A stretch of 64,000 nt of DNA from JBNNGK01 sp050268245 (GCF_050268245.1 NZ_JBNNGK010000007.1:147753-211752); one strand, 5' to 3'. Shown: positions 52,448-62,405, counted from the first letter of the stretch. The notes: generated from the letters alone by a model not told the origin. Made by a program: numbers and translations.

Positions 52448-53368
52448 TTAATACGGCGCCTGTTGTTGACGTAACTGTTGTAACAGCGCCGCCTGCTGGC
52501 GCACCACCTGCCAGATGGCTTCTGCCGCCGGTGACAGCGAGCGGTTCTTGCGCCTCACCAGCATCAGCGCCCGGTTGACTTCCGGCACCAGCCGTTTAAC
52601 CCGTAACGTGCCGCCTTCCGGCAGGGGTAATGCCAAGGCAGGAAAAATACTGATGCCCAAGCCTGACGCCACCATCGGGAACAACGTCGCCGGATGGCCA
52701 ATTTCTTGCACTACTTCCGCAACCACCCCTTGCTGATGGATGGCACTGTCGATCAAGGGGCGGCTGCCGGAGGCGTAATCCTGCAAGATTAAACGGCAGC
52801 CGTTCAACGCCGACCACGCGACCGATGGCAGCTCGGCAAACGGATGGTCGTCGCGACACAGCAGTAAAAACGGCTCATGCAAAATCGGTTCACACTCTAG
52901 ATCTCCCGCTCGCAGCGGATCCACCACAATACCAAAGTCGACCTCTGCATTACGGATACTTTGCAATACCAATTGCTGTGCCTGATCGCGCAACAAAATA
53001 CGGATTTCTGGATAGTGTTGCTCACCAGCGGCAATGCATTGGGGCATCAGGTGTGCCGAAATCGTTTGGCTCGATGCAACCCGCACCGTACCGCTGCGTT
53101 GTACGCCGTAGCTGCGTGCATCCAGCAATGCGGCGTGTAATTCGTCTAACAACCGCTCAACTCGATTAACTAACCGCTGCCCAGCGTCGGTCAGCAACAC
53201 TTCGCGCGTGGTTCGATCCAACAGACGCACGCCGAGCTCTGCTTCCAACTCTTTGATGCTGTGGCTGACCGCCGATTGCGTCAGGCCAATCGCCTCTCCT
53301 GCCCGGCTGAAACTACCGTGACGGGCGATGGCAACAAATACGGTGAGCTGTTTAAACGAGTAATTCAT
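52448..53368 (-). CDS. yfeR: LysR-family regulator YfeR
   Basis: 306 aa. It follows E. coli YfeR closely: MNYSFKQLTVFVAIARHGSF..RAGEAIGLTQSAVSHSIKELEAELGVRLLDRTTREVLLT, VRVASSQTISAHLMPQCIA, LQDYASGSRPLID, QEIGHPATLFPMVASGLGISIFPALALPLPEG, LVRRKNRSLS. Divergent from yfeH as in E. coli. YfeR is reported to respond to osmolarity and to regulate yfeH. Confidence 0.93.
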   Translation of the reverse strand: MNYSFKQLTVFVAIARHGSFSRAGEAIGLTQSAVSHSIKELEAELGVRLLDRTTREVLLTDAGQRLVNRVERLLDELHAALLDARSYGVQRSGTVRVASSQTISAHLMPQCIAAGEQHYPEIRILLRDQAQQLVLQSIRNAEVDFGIVVDPLRAGDLECEPILHEPFLLLCRDDHPFAELPSVAWSALNGCRLILQDYASGSRPLIDSAIHQQGVVAEVVQEIGHPATLFPMVASGLGISIFPALALPLPEGGTLRVKRLVPEVNRALMLVRRKNRSLSPAAEAIWQVVRQQAALLQQLRQQQAPY

Positions 53369-53463
53369 GTTTTTTATTCATATATAAATTAAATAAATCA
53401 ATTTTATTATTATATGCCATCGCGGGAGAATACCCGCTACGATTTTAGCGCGAGTATATCGAG

Positions 53464-54450
53464 ATGAGATTCTTACCCGACCGTTTTACCCTGACTTTAC
53501 TGGCCACCGTGTTGTTGGCGTCGTTGTTGCCTGCGCGGGGTGAATTTGTCGGCTGGCTGAACAACCTGACCATCGCCGCCATCGCACTGCTGTTTTTCAT
53601 GCACGGTGCCAAACTGTCGCGTGCGGCAATCCTCGCTGGCAGCAGTAACTGGCGGTTACATCTGTGGGTGATGTTCAGCACGTTCATCATTTTCCCGATC
53701 CTGGGTGTCCTGTTCAAATGGTGGTCGCCCATTCACGTCAGCCCAGCGCTGTATAACGGTTTTATCTATTTATGTATTCTGCCCGCCACCGTGCAATCGG
53801 CCATCGCCTTTACCTCATTAGCCGGTGGCAACGTCGCCGCGGCGGTATGCAGCGCGTCGGCCTCCAGCTTATTGGGCATTTTCATTTCGCCACTCTTGGT
53901 GGGTCTGCTGCTGAATGTGCAGGGTGAAACCGGCAGTTTGCAACAGGTCGGTGCTATTGTGCTGCAACTGCTGGTGCCGTTCGTTGCCGGGCATTTGTCG
54001 CGCCCACTGATTGCTAACTGGCTCGAACGTCATCGTAAGCTGATCGGCAAAACTGACCAGACTTCGATTCTGCTGGTGGTATACGGCGCATTCAGCGAAG
54101 CGGTGACGCACGGCATTTGGCATCAGGTGGGCGTTGGCTCACTGGCGTTTATCATTGGCGTCAGCCTGCTGCTGCTCGCGGTAGTGTTGATGATGAATAT
54201 CTTCATGGCGCGCCGGTTGGGCTTTAATAAAGCAGATGAAGTGACGATTGTCTTTTGCGGCTCCAAGAAGAGCCTGGCCAACGGCATCCCGATGGCCAAT
54301 ATTTTATTCCCGGCAGCGACGGTGGGCATCATGGTGTTGCCGCTCATGGTGTTCCATCAAGTGCAATTGATGGCGTGCGCCGTACTGGCGCGCCGCTATC
54401 AGAAGCAACAGCAAGCGCAACGCCCCGCAGAAAATATGGACGCGGTGTAA
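53464..54450 (+). CDS. yfeH: Bile acid:sodium symporter family transporter YfeH
   Basis: 328 aa, about nine membrane segments of the SBF/BASS fold (AIALLFFMHGAKLSR, YLCILPATVQSAIAFTSLAGGNVAAAVCSASASSLLGIF, FCGSKKSLANGIPMANILFP). It matches E. coli YfeH in place and type. Substrate unknown; an organic anion is likely. Ends 39 bp from ypeB, tail to tail, with a loose dyad TGCCGTG/CACGGCA between. Confidence 0.92.
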   Translation: MRFLPDRFTLTLLATVLLASLLPARGEFVGWLNNLTIAAIALLFFMHGAKLSRAAILAGSSNWRLHLWVMFSTFIIFPILGVLFKWWSPIHVSPALYNGFIYLCILPATVQSAIAFTSLAGGNVAAAVCSASASSLLGIFISPLLVGLLLNVQGETGSLQQVGAIVLQLLVPFVAGHLSRPLIANWLERHRKLIGKTDQTSILLVVYGAFSEAVTHGIWHQVGVGSLAFIIGVSLLLLAVVLMMNIFMARRLGFNKADEVTIVFCGSKKSLANGIPMANILFPAATVGIMVLPLMVFHQVQLMACAVLARRYQKQQQAQRPAENMDAV

Positions 54451-54489
54451 TACCGGTTGCCGTGAGGGTTTACGGCCGCCCCACGGCAC

Positions 54490-54705
54490 CTAACTGCGTT
54501 TCAGCGGTTTGACCAGGGCGTCCAACCCCTCGATTTTTATCGCCAGCGTCATTTCCATCAACATCCCCAGCTTACCGTTGGGGAATTCGCCCTTCCGGGC
54601 GAACCACAACAGGTACTCTTCCGGCAAATCAATCAACACGCGGCCTTGGTATTTGCCAAATGGCATCACCGTATTGGCGATTTCAATCAGGTTTTCTTTT
54701 TCCAT
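54490..54705 (-). CDS. ypeB: YpeB-family protein (DUF3820)
   Basis: 71 aa. NTVMPFGKYQGRVLIDLPEEYLLWFARKGEFPNGKLGMLMEM is the DUF3820 signature (MPFGK...G..L.DLP..YL.W). The ATG overlaps the ligA stop by one base (TGATG), so it is translated with ligA. Function unknown, though the fixed link with ligA suggests a nucleic-acid role. Confidence 0.92.
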   Translation of the reverse strand: MEKENLIEIANTVMPFGKYQGRVLIDLPEEYLLWFARKGEFPNGKLGMLMEMTLAIKIEGLDALVKPLKRS

Positions 54706-56726
54706 CAGTTACCCAATAGACGGATCATTTCCGCTTCGTCTATTACCTCAATACCCAGCGATTGTGCCTTCACCAGTTTCGATCCAGCGGCTTCGCCGGC
54801 GATCACTAAATCGGTTTTCTTCGAGACACTACCACTGACCTTAGCCCCCAACGCCGTCAAACGGTCTTTAGCTTCATCGCGTGACAGTTGGCTCAGCGAG
54901 CCGGTCAGCACCACGGTTTTGCCAGCAAACGGGCTGTCAATCTGATCTGCCACCACCACCACCGGCGCTGGCCACTGAATACCGATTTCATCGCTGACCA
55001 ACTCTTCAATGACCCGTTGATTTAACGCTTCCGCAAAGAAATTCACCACATGCTTCGCCACCACGTCGCCAACGTCAGACACCTCTTTCAAGGCTTCTAT
55101 GTCTGCCGTGCGCAGTGCAGCCAACGAACCAAAGTGCGCGGCCAAATTTGCCGCCGTCGCCTCACCCACTTCACGAATGCCTAAGGCATACAGAAAACGG
55201 GCGAACGTTGTCTGCTTGGATTTCTCCAACGCATTCACCAGATTCTGCGCCGATTTCGGCCCCATGCGATCCAATCCGGTCAGCATACCGGCGGACAAGC
55301 GGAACAGGTCTGCCGGGTTTTTGACATACTCCTTTTCCACCAGCTGCTCGATAATCTTGTCGCCCATGCCATCGACATCCATCGCACGGCGTGAGACAAA
55401 GTGTTTCAGTGCTTCTTTACGTTGTGCACCGCAGATCAAACCACCAGTGCAGCGCGCTACCGCTTCGCCTTCCACACGTTCAACGTCTGAGCCGCACACC
55501 GGGCAATGCTGTGGGAATACCACTTCCCGCGCACCCTGTGGGCGGCGATCTTCCACCACCCCCACCACTTGCGGAATAACGTCACCCGCGCGGCGTACGA
55601 TTACCGTATCACCGATCCGCAGACCAAGACGTTCGATTTCATCGGCGTTATGTAAGGTGGCATTGCTGACGGTGACGCCGGCCACTAATACCGGCTCAAG
55701 CCGCGCCACCGGCGTAATTGCGCCGGTACGGCCAACCTGGAACTCCACTTCACGCACGAGGGTGATTTCTTCCTGCGCTGGGAATTTGAAGGCGGTCGCC
55801 CAGCGCGGCGCGCGCGCCACAAATCCTAAGCGCTCTTGTAGATCGATGTCGTCAATTTTCACCACCACACCGTCGATATCAAACCCGAGCTGCGCGCGCG
55901 TTTGTTCAACCTGACGGTAAAAAGCCAACACCTCATCGCTGCCGGTGCAGAGCTTAACACGCTCGCTAACCGGTAATCCCCAGGCCTTGAATTGCATCAA
56001 TCGCTGCCAGTGGCTGCGTGGCAACACGCCGCCTTCCAGTAGGCCGACACCATAGCAAAAGAACGTTAGCGGGCGTTTGGCGGTGATGCGTGGATCAAGT
56101 TGACGTAATGAACCTGCCGCCGCATTACGCGGGTTGGCGAATACCTTACCCTCTTTACGGCGCGCGTCTTCGTTCATTTTTTCAAAACCGGCCTGCGGCA
56201 TAAATACTTCACCGCGCACCTCTAAACGACGCGGAATGTTATCGCCGGTGAGGCGCAGTGGAATAGCACGGATCGTGCGCACGTTGGCCGTGATGTTCTC
56301 ACCGGTCGTGCCGTCGCCGCGCGTCGCCGCGCGCACCAGTTCACCGTCTTCATACAGCAGACTGACCGCCAGCCCATCCAGTTTCAGCTCGCAGCAAAAG
56401 GTTAATGGCTCACTGCTTTTTAAGCGATCCTGTACCCGTTTATAAAAGGCCTGATAACTGTCTTCGTCAAACACATTGTCCAACGACAGCATCGGCACTT
56501 CATGCCGCACCTGTTCGAATGCTGTCAACGGTGCCGCGCCGACCCGCTGGGTTGGGGAATCGGCGGTGATTAACTCGGGGTGCGCCTCTTCCAGATCGCG
56601 CAACTCACGCATCAGGCGGTCATATTCCGCATCTGGAATTTCAGGCGCATCAAGCACGTGGTACTGATATTCGTGATGGCGCAGTGAGGTTCGCAGTTGA
56701 TTGATTTTTTTGTTGATCGGTTCCAT
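54705..56726 (-). CDS. ligA: NAD-dependent DNA ligase LigA
   Basis: 673 aa. Adenylation lysine K115 in CCELKLDGLAVSLLYE; DAEYDRLMREL (Ia domain) near 33-43; OB fold; zinc finger CPVCGSD...CTGG.ICGAQ (~408-433); HhH repeats; BRCT at the C-terminus (FAGKTVVLTGSLSQLSRDEAKDRLTALGAKVSGSVSKKTDLVIAGE-type block). It seals nicks in replication and repair. Confidence 0.97.
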   Translation of the reverse strand: MEPINKKINQLRTSLRHHEYQYHVLDAPEIPDAEYDRLMRELRDLEEAHPELITADSPTQRVGAAPLTAFEQVRHEVPMLSLDNVFDEDSYQAFYKRVQDRLKSSEPLTFCCELKLDGLAVSLLYEDGELVRAATRGDGTTGENITANVRTIRAIPLRLTGDNIPRRLEVRGEVFMPQAGFEKMNEDARRKEGKVFANPRNAAAGSLRQLDPRITAKRPLTFFCYGVGLLEGGVLPRSHWQRLMQFKAWGLPVSERVKLCTGSDEVLAFYRQVEQTRAQLGFDIDGVVVKIDDIDLQERLGFVARAPRWATAFKFPAQEEITLVREVEFQVGRTGAITPVARLEPVLVAGVTVSNATLHNADEIERLGLRIGDTVIVRRAGDVIPQVVGVVEDRRPQGAREVVFPQHCPVCGSDVERVEGEAVARCTGGLICGAQRKEALKHFVSRRAMDVDGMGDKIIEQLVEKEYVKNPADLFRLSAGMLTGLDRMGPKSAQNLVNALEKSKQTTFARFLYALGIREVGEATAANLAAHFGSLAALRTADIEALKEVSDVGDVVAKHVVNFFAEALNQRVIEELVSDEIGIQWPAPVVVVADQIDSPFAGKTVVLTGSLSQLSRDEAKDRLTALGAKVSGSVSKKTDLVIAGEAAGSKLVKAQSLGIEVIDEAEMIRLLGN

Positions 56727-56742
56727 AGCTCACCATCAAAGA

Positions 56743-56767
56743 TAAAAAACCCCCAACAGGTGGGGGT
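56743..56767 (-). terminator. Terminator between zipA and ligA
   Basis: On the minus strand ACCCCCA, loop CCTGT, TGGGGGT, then TTTTTTATC. It ends the zipA transcript, so ligA needs its own promoter or read-through. Confidence 0.88.
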
Positions 56768-56804
56768 CTTGAGAGACTGATTATTTACCTGCGCAGCGCA
56801 CCGG

Positions 56805-57800
56805 TCAGGCGTTGTTGTCCAACACGTCGCGGATACGGGCTTTATAGGTTTCCAACTTTTGCGGTGTCATCATGCGACGCTCGTCATCTAACACCACGCC
56901 ACCGACATCGTCAGCAATACGCTGTGCCGATTGGAGCATTAGCTTAAAGTTCTGATTCGCGTCACCGAAAGAGGGCACCATCATGAACATCGACACACCC
57001 GGCGTTGAGAAATCGGACATCGAGTCGGGATCGAACGACCCCGGCTTAACCATGTTCGCCAAGCTGAAGAGTACCGGGCCACTGCCTGCCGGGCTGATGT
57101 GACGATGGAAAATACCCATCTCACCGAACTGGAAGCCCGATTGCAATACGCTTTGCAGCAAGACCTCGCCACCGATGATACCGCCTTGATGTGCCGCAAC
57201 GTGCAGCACCAGTACCGTTTCTTTCGGTTTAGCCGGTTCAGCAGTTGCCGGTTGCACAGGTTCATCAACCTTGGGTTCCGATTCTGCTTGCGGAGCCGAA
57301 TCCCGTTGCTGAAACGCAGGTTCATCACTCGCTGGCACTGCCGAGACATCGTCAATGCGCGGCTCATGACGCGGCGCTGCGGGCTGCGGCTGCTCGCGCT
57401 CGTCTTCCTCCGCTTGCGCGTAGTTGTCCAACAGAACGTCATCGTAGTCCGGGCGCTGAGACAGCGGCGGCGGCTGATGGGCGGCCGGTTGCACGGCTCG
57501 CGGTTGCGGCTCAGCCACAGGTGCAGGCTTTGGCGCAACCACGGGTTCTTCGCGAGCGGCATCGAGATGACCCAGCGACGGATCATCATCAGAATGGGAA
57601 GCGCGTACACGCACCTCCCCTATGCCGTCATCGAGATCGTCGATCGGGGTTGATTCACGTTCCATTTTGGAACGTTTGGCTGGGCGATCGCGGAAAAGCG
57701 AAGAGCGTTCTTTACGACTGGTCCAAAGACCATGTAATAACAACGCTATTATGGCGATCGCGCCAACAACGATTAATATCAGACGCAAATCCTGCATCAT
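56805..57800 (-). CDS. zipA: Cell division protein ZipA
   Basis: 331 aa starting MMQDLRLILIVVGAIAIIALLLHG, as in E. coli; fourteen codons upstream in frame are not used. N-terminal membrane anchor (6-24), basic stretch WTSRKERSSLFRDRPAKRSK, a Pro/Gln/Ala/Glu-rich linker (~55-190), and the FtsZ-binding C-terminal domain (~195-331; VLHVAAHQGG, GEMGIFHRHISPAGSGPVLFSLANMVKPGSFD). It tethers FtsZ to the inner membrane. Divergent from cysZ. Confidence 0.95.
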   Translation of the reverse strand: MMQDLRLILIVVGAIAIIALLLHGLWTSRKERSSLFRDRPAKRSKMERESTPIDDLDDGIGEVRVRASHSDDDPSLGHLDAAREEPVVAPKPAPVAEPQPRAVQPAAHQPPPLSQRPDYDDVLLDNYAQAEEDEREQPQPAAPRHEPRIDDVSAVPASDEPAFQQRDSAPQAESEPKVDEPVQPATAEPAKPKETVLVLHVAAHQGGIIGGEVLLQSVLQSGFQFGEMGIFHRHISPAGSGPVLFSLANMVKPGSFDPDSMSDFSTPGVSMFMMVPSFGDANQNFKLMLQSAQRIADDVGGVVLDDERRMMTPQKLETYKARIRDVLDNNA

Positions 57801-58021
57801 TGCTATCTCTGTTGTTCCAATACATTGCCACCGCGGCAAACATTCACTCTTTAACTCTATTTGCCCGCGCAGACAAGTGCAAGTCCGTGCTGTACTTTAT
57901 GCCAATAAAGATGATTATACTGCCTTTTTTTGCTGTTTTTTCAGCCAACAGCACACTAGCCAGCAGAAAACCATCCCGATATGATACCGATGCCTGTTCT
58001 GACAAAGAGATAAATCAAGAT

Positions 58022-58783
58022 ATGTCCTATTCGCAGCAATCTTCTCAATCCGCCAGCGGCGTGCATTATTTTGCCGAAGGATGGCGGCTGATTTTACGCC
58101 CAGGAATTAAACGTTATGTGGTACTTCCCTTGCTGGTCAACATCATCTTGATGGGTTCGGCTTTCTGGTGGCTTTTTGGCAAACTCGGTGACTGGATACC
58201 GCAAATGATGGGACATGTTCCGGACTGGTTGCAGTGGCTCAGTTATATCTTATGGCCGATTACGGTAATTTCTGTGGTGCTGGTGGCTGGCTATTTATTC
58301 AGCACCATCACGAATTTGATCGCGGCACCGTTTTGCGGACTCTTGGCTGAGCAGCTCGAAGGCAGCCTGACGGGTAAATCGCTGCCGGACACCGGCATTT
58401 TCGGCATGGTAAAAGATGTGCCGCGAATTATGGCACGTGAATGGCGCAAGCTGACCTATTACCTGCCACGCGCCCTAGTGCTGTTGCTGTTGTATTTCGT
58501 ACCGGGCATCGGACAGACGGTGGCTCCCGTGCTGTGGTTCCTTTTTAGCGCTTGGATGTTAGCCATTCAATATTGTGACTATCCCTTCGATAACCACAAG
58601 GTCAGTTTTGCCGATATGCGGCGCGCCCTGCGCCAGAATAAAACCCACAATTTACAGTTTGGCGCGCTGGTCAGTCTGTTCACGATGATTCCGCTCCTTA
58701 ACCTGGTGATCCTGCCGGTAGCGGTGTGCGGCGCCACCGCCATGTGGGTCGATCGTTATCGCGGCCAGTTTGTTCCGCGCTGA
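58022..58783 (+). CDS. cysZ: Sulfate transporter CysZ
   Basis: 253 aa from the ATG at 58022; the frame is open far upstream through zipA but without a start signal. GVHYFAEGWRLILRPGIKRYVVLPLLVNIILMGSAFWW and PDWLQWLSYILWP, LPDTGIFGMVKDVPRIMAREWRK, AWMLAIQYCDYPFDNHKVSF match CysZ. Inner-membrane sulfate channel feeding cysteine synthesis; cysK follows. Confidence 0.94.
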   Translation: MSYSQQSSQSASGVHYFAEGWRLILRPGIKRYVVLPLLVNIILMGSAFWWLFGKLGDWIPQMMGHVPDWLQWLSYILWPITVISVVLVAGYLFSTITNLIAAPFCGLLAEQLEGSLTGKSLPDTGIFGMVKDVPRIMAREWRKLTYYLPRALVLLLLYFVPGIGQTVAPVLWFLFSAWMLAIQYCDYPFDNHKVSFADMRRALRQNKTHNLQFGALVSLFTMIPLLNLVILPVAVCGATAMWVDRYRGQFVPR

Positions 58784-58800
58784 TTGCCATTTTGCTCAAC

Positions 58801-58830
58801 AGGGCGTGCTTGTACATGCTTGTACGCCCT
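58801..58830 (+). terminator. Terminator-like hairpin after cysZ
   Basis: AGGGCGT ... ACGCCCT with TGTACA in the loop, followed by TGTTATTG. Short stem, weak U-run. Confidence 0.4.
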
Positions 58831-58854
58831 TGTTATTGTGCTTAAAACATATTT

Positions 58855-58914
58855 CCTAATAACATATAGATATACCAATTCTTTACTTCCCTACCGAAGC
58901 CGTTAGCGTATGCT
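58855..58914 (+). promoter_or_regulatory. CysB-type cysK promoter region
   Basis: ATAACATATAGATATACCAATTCTTTACTTCC resembles, from memory, the CysB-bound stretch before E. coli cysK, ahead of a TATGCT -10 at 58909-58914 with no strong -35. The hallmark is an activator-dependent promoter; exact CysB contacts cannot be shown here. Confidence 0.5.
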
Positions 58915-58955
58915 TTCAACGTTCCCAAAATTTTCATAGAGTTAAAGGACGGGCT

Positions 58956-59924
58956 ATGAGCAAGATATATGAAGACAACTCATTAACAATCGGCCATACG
59001 CCGCTGGTTCGTCTGAACCGAATCGGCAACGGACGTATTCTCGCCAAGGTTGAATCACGCAACCCGAGCTTCAGCGTCAAATGCCGTATCGGTGCCAATA
59101 TGATTTGGGATGCAGAAAAACGTGGCATTCTCACCGCAGGCAAAGAACTGGTTGAACCCACCAGCGGGAATACGGGGATTGCCTTGGCCTTTGTCGCCGC
59201 GGCACGCGGTTATAAGCTAACGCTGACCATGCCAGAAACGATGAGTATTGAACGCCGTAGGTTGCTGAAAGCGCTTGGCGCTAATTTGGTACTGACCGAA
59301 GGTGCCAAAGGCATGAAAGGCGCCATCACCAAAGCGGAAGAGATCGTCGCCAGCGATCCCAATCGCTACATTATTCTGCAACAGTTCAGCAATCCGGCGA
59401 ACCCGGATATCCACGAAAAAACCACCGGCCCAGAAATCTGGGAAGATACCGATGGCGAAGTTGACGTGTTTATTGCGGGCGTCGGTACTGGTGGAACGCT
59501 CACCGGTGTGAGCCGCTATATCAAGAAAACCAAAGGGAAAGCGATTCTGAGCGTGGCGGTTGAACCGGCTGACTCCCCGGTTATCAGCCAAGCATTGGCC
59601 GGTGAAGAGCTAAAGCCCGGCCCCCATAAAATTCAAGGTATCGGCGCTGGCTTTATTCCAGGTAACTTGGATCTGGATCTGATTGACCGCGTCATCCCGA
59701 TCACCAACGATGAAGCGATTAACATGGCACGGCGTCTGATGGATGAAGAAGGCATTCTGGCGGGTATTTCATCCGGTGCGGCAGTAGAGGCCGCGGTGAA
59801 ATTGTCGCAAGAACCTGGCTTTACGGATAAAACAATTGTGGTTATTCTCCCGTCCTCGGGTGAACGCTATTTGAGTACTGCACTGTTTGCAGATTTGTTC
59901 ACAGAGCAAGAACTGCAAAGCTGA
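58956..59924 (+). CDS. cysK: Cysteine synthase A
   Basis: 322 aa. PLP lysine K42 in PSFSVKCRIGANMIWDAE, substrate loop TSGNTGIALA (~68-77), GTGGTLTGVSRYIK phosphate loop (~178-191), EGILAGISSGAA. It converts O-acetylserine and sulfide to cysteine. Followed by a strong terminator. Confidence 0.97.
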   Translation: MSKIYEDNSLTIGHTPLVRLNRIGNGRILAKVESRNPSFSVKCRIGANMIWDAEKRGILTAGKELVEPTSGNTGIALAFVAAARGYKLTLTMPETMSIERRRLLKALGANLVLTEGAKGMKGAITKAEEIVASDPNRYIILQQFSNPANPDIHEKTTGPEIWEDTDGEVDVFIAGVGTGGTLTGVSRYIKKTKGKAILSVAVEPADSPVISQALAGEELKPGPHKIQGIGAGFIPGNLDLDLIDRVIPITNDEAINMARRLMDEEGILAGISSGAAVEAAVKLSQEPGFTDKTIVVILPSSGERYLSTALFADLFTEQELQS

Positions 59925-59946
59925 TCCCTACAGTGCACAAAAAGCT

Positions 59947-59974
59947 AAAAAAGCACCTTGCGGGGTGCTTTTTT
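59947..59974 (+). terminator. Terminator after cysK
   Basis: AAAAAAGCACC, TTGCGG, GGTGCTTTTTT: 11-base stem with T-run, 22 bp past the stop. Confidence 0.92.
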
Positions 59975-60056
59975 GTGGGCTAGATCAAAGTTTCTTCCTG
60001 TGAATGATTGATTTTCTCCGCAGGCTTTAGTATTTAACCGGTCAATTATTTCGATG

Positions 60057-60138
60057 CGTGAAATTAATCACCTCCTAGCCCTTGTTTGAGCTGAATCGAT
60101 TTACTCATTTGTCGCTGAGGCGTAAAACACGGCATAAT
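60057..60138 (+). promoter_or_regulatory. ptsH promoter with CRP and Cra sites
   Basis: CGTGA-N6-TCACC (60057-60072) is an eight-of-ten CRP match with intact GTGA/TCAC cores. GCTGAATCGATTTA (60090-60103) matches the Cra consensus at 11 of 14. A promoter TTGTCG, 18 bases, CATAAT (60109-60138) follows, putting CRP near -80. A second partial Cra half (TTGAAACG, 60148-60155) overlaps the start region. The rest of the 350-bp gap is leader. ptsHI-crr of E. coli is controlled by both CRP and Cra. Confidence 0.55.
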
Positions 60139-60324
60139 GGGGGTTGATTGAAACGACACCAACTAGCCCATTTTTTTTGATCTGAAAGGGCTAAAACGTC
60201 GTTTTCTGTTGCATCAACGCTCGCCCCTGTACCATAGTCAGGCGCTAACCAGATAAGCTAAAGTGTCGCCGGTAGGCTAAACTTTAGCTCCACAACATTA
60301 ATCCAATAAGTTGGGGAAACATCA

Positions 60325-60582
60325 ATGTTCCAGCAAGAAGTTACTATTACCGCTCCGAATGGTCTGCACACTCGCCCTGCTGCTCAGTTTGTTAAAGAAG
60401 CCAAAGGCTTCGCGTCTGAAATCACCGTGACTTCCAACGGCAAAAGCGCTAGCGCTAAGAGCCTGTTTAAGCTGCAAACTCTGGGTCTGACCCAAGGGAC
60501 CGTAGTAACTATTTCTGCTGAAGGTGAAGACGAGCAGAAAGCCGTTGAGCACTTGGTTAAACTGATGGCAGAGCTTGAGTAA
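60325..60582 (+). CDS. ptsH: Phosphocarrier protein HPr
   Basis: 85 aa. Active H15 in APNGLHTRPAAQFV, S46 in SAKSLFKLQTLGL. It takes phosphate from enzyme I and passes it to sugar-specific EIIA proteins. First gene of ptsHI-crr; 46 bp before ptsI. Confidence 0.98.
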   Translation: MFQQEVTITAPNGLHTRPAAQFVKEAKGFASEITVTSNGKSASAKSLFKLQTLGLTQGTVVTISAEGEDEQKAVEHLVKLMAELE

Positions 60583-60628
60583 TCGGCCCGTCTTTTTAGT
60601 TAACACCAGTCAAGAGTAAGGTAGGGTT

Positions 60629-62356
60629 ATGATTTCAGGCATTTTAGTATCACCGGGTATCGCTTTTGGTAAGGCTCTCCTACTGAAAGAAGATGAAATT
60701 GTCATCAACCGGAAGAAAATCTCTGCAGACCTTGTAGAGCAGGAAGTCTCACGTTTTCTTGAAGGCCGCGCCAAGGCGTCTGCCCAATTGGAAACGATCA
60801 AAACCAAAGCTGGCGAAACCTTCGGTGAAGAGAAAGAAGCTATCTTCGAAGGCCACATCATGCTGCTGGAAGACGAAGAGCTTGAGCAGGAAATCATAGC
60901 CCTCATCAAAGACGATCTGTTATCAGCAGATGCTGCTGCCTATACCGTGATCGAAGGCCAGGCAAAAGCGTTAGAAGAACTGGACGACGAATACCTGAAA
61001 GAGCGTGCGGCTGACGTTCGTGATATCGGTAAACGCCTGCTACAAAATATTTTAGGTCTTGCCATCGTCGATTTGGGTTCGATCCAAGACGAGGTAATTC
61101 TGGTTGCCAGCGATTTGACGCCGTCTGAAACCGCACAGTTGAACTTGGATAAAGTGCTGGGCTTCATCACCGATCTCGGCGGTCGTACCTCACACACCTC
61201 TATTATGGCGCGTTCGCTGGAGCTGCCTGCCATCGTCGGCACCTCCGACGTCACCAAGCAGGTCAAAAACGACGATTATCTGATTCTGGATGCGGTTAAC
61301 AATAAAATCTACGTTAACCCTACCGCTGACGTTATTGATCAACTGAAAGCGGCGCAAAACCAGTATGTGACTGAGAAAAACGATCTGGCCAAGCTGAAAG
61401 ATCTGCCTGCAATCACGCTGGACGGTCATCAGGTTGAAGTCTGTGCCAACATCGGTACCGTGCGCGATGTCGCCGGTGCAGAACGCAATGGCGCAGAAGG
61501 TGTTGGCCTGTATCGTACCGAATTCCTGTTCATGGACCGCGACTCACTGCCAACCGAAGACGAGCAGTTCCAGGCTTATAAAGCCGTTGCGGAAGCCATG
61601 GGCTCGCAAGCCGTTATCGTCCGCACCATGGACATCGGCGGCGACAAAGACCTGCCGTACATGAACTTGCCGAAAGAAGAGAACCCGTTCCTCGGCTGGC
61701 GCGCTATCCGTATCGCTATGGATCGCCGTGAGATTCTGCACGCTCAGCTGCGCGCTATCCTACGCGCCTCTGCCTTCGGTAAATTGCGTATCATGTTCCC
61801 GATGATTATTTCGGTTGAAGAAGTACGCGATCTGAAAGGCGAGCTTGAGACGTTAAAAGCGCAGCTACGCGAAGAAGGCAAGGCATTCGACGAAAAAATT
61901 GAAGTGGGCGTGATGGTGGAAACACCGGCTGCGGCAGTGATCGCTCACCATCTGGCAAAAGAAGTCGACTTCTTTAGTATTGGGACAAACGATCTAACCC
62001 AGTATACTCTGGCAGTAGATCGCGGCAACGAGCTGATTTCTCATCTCTACAACCCGATGTCCCCATCAGTACTTGGCCTGATCAAACAGGTTATTGATGC
62101 ATCTCACGCGGAAGGCAAGTGGACCGGCATGTGCGGCGAGCTGGCTGGCGATGAACGTGCTACACTGTTGTTATTGGGCATGGGGCTGGATGAGTTCAGC
62201 ATGAGTGCGATTTCAATCCCGCGCATCAAGAAAATTATTCGTAATACCAATTTCGAAGATGTGAAGGCGTTGGCAGCGCAAGCCTTGGCACAGCCAACGG
62301 CACAAGACCTGATGAACTGCGTTAATAAGTTCATCGAAGAGAAAACACTCTGCTAA
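60629..62356 (+). CDS. ptsI: PTS enzyme I
   Basis: 575 aa. Phospho-histidine H189 in GGRTSHTSIMARSLELPAIVG; PEP-binding C-terminal barrel with GVGLYRTEFLFMDRD, MDIGGDKDLPY and DFFSIGTNDLTQYTLAVDRGN; C-terminal Cys near MCGELAGD (cysteine acid). It autophosphorylates from PEP and phosphorylates HPr. Confidence 0.98.
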   Translation: MISGILVSPGIAFGKALLLKEDEIVINRKKISADLVEQEVSRFLEGRAKASAQLETIKTKAGETFGEEKEAIFEGHIMLLEDEELEQEIIALIKDDLLSADAAAYTVIEGQAKALEELDDEYLKERAADVRDIGKRLLQNILGLAIVDLGSIQDEVILVASDLTPSETAQLNLDKVLGFITDLGGRTSHTSIMARSLELPAIVGTSDVTKQVKNDDYLILDAVNNKIYVNPTADVIDQLKAAQNQYVTEKNDLAKLKDLPAITLDGHQVEVCANIGTVRDVAGAERNGAEGVGLYRTEFLFMDRDSLPTEDEQFQAYKAVAEAMGSQAVIVRTMDIGGDKDLPYMNLPKEENPFLGWRAIRIAMDRREILHAQLRAILRASAFGKLRIMFPMIISVEEVRDLKGELETLKAQLREEGKAFDEKIEVGVMVETPAAAVIAHHLAKEVDFFSIGTNDLTQYTLAVDRGNELISHLYNPMSPSVLGLIKQVIDASHAEGKWTGMCGELAGDERATLLLLGMGLDEFSMSAISIPRIKKIIRNTNFEDVKALAAQALAQPTAQDLMNCVNKFIEEKTLC

Positions 62357-62405
62357 ACTTCCACGACACTGGAAGGCCGCCCAATTTAATGCTTAGGAGA
62401 AGATC

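Noticed and set aside
57245..58021. Long N-terminal extension of CysZ
   Set aside because: It is the antisense of zipA plus the divergent promoter region; the CysZ family start is at 58022.
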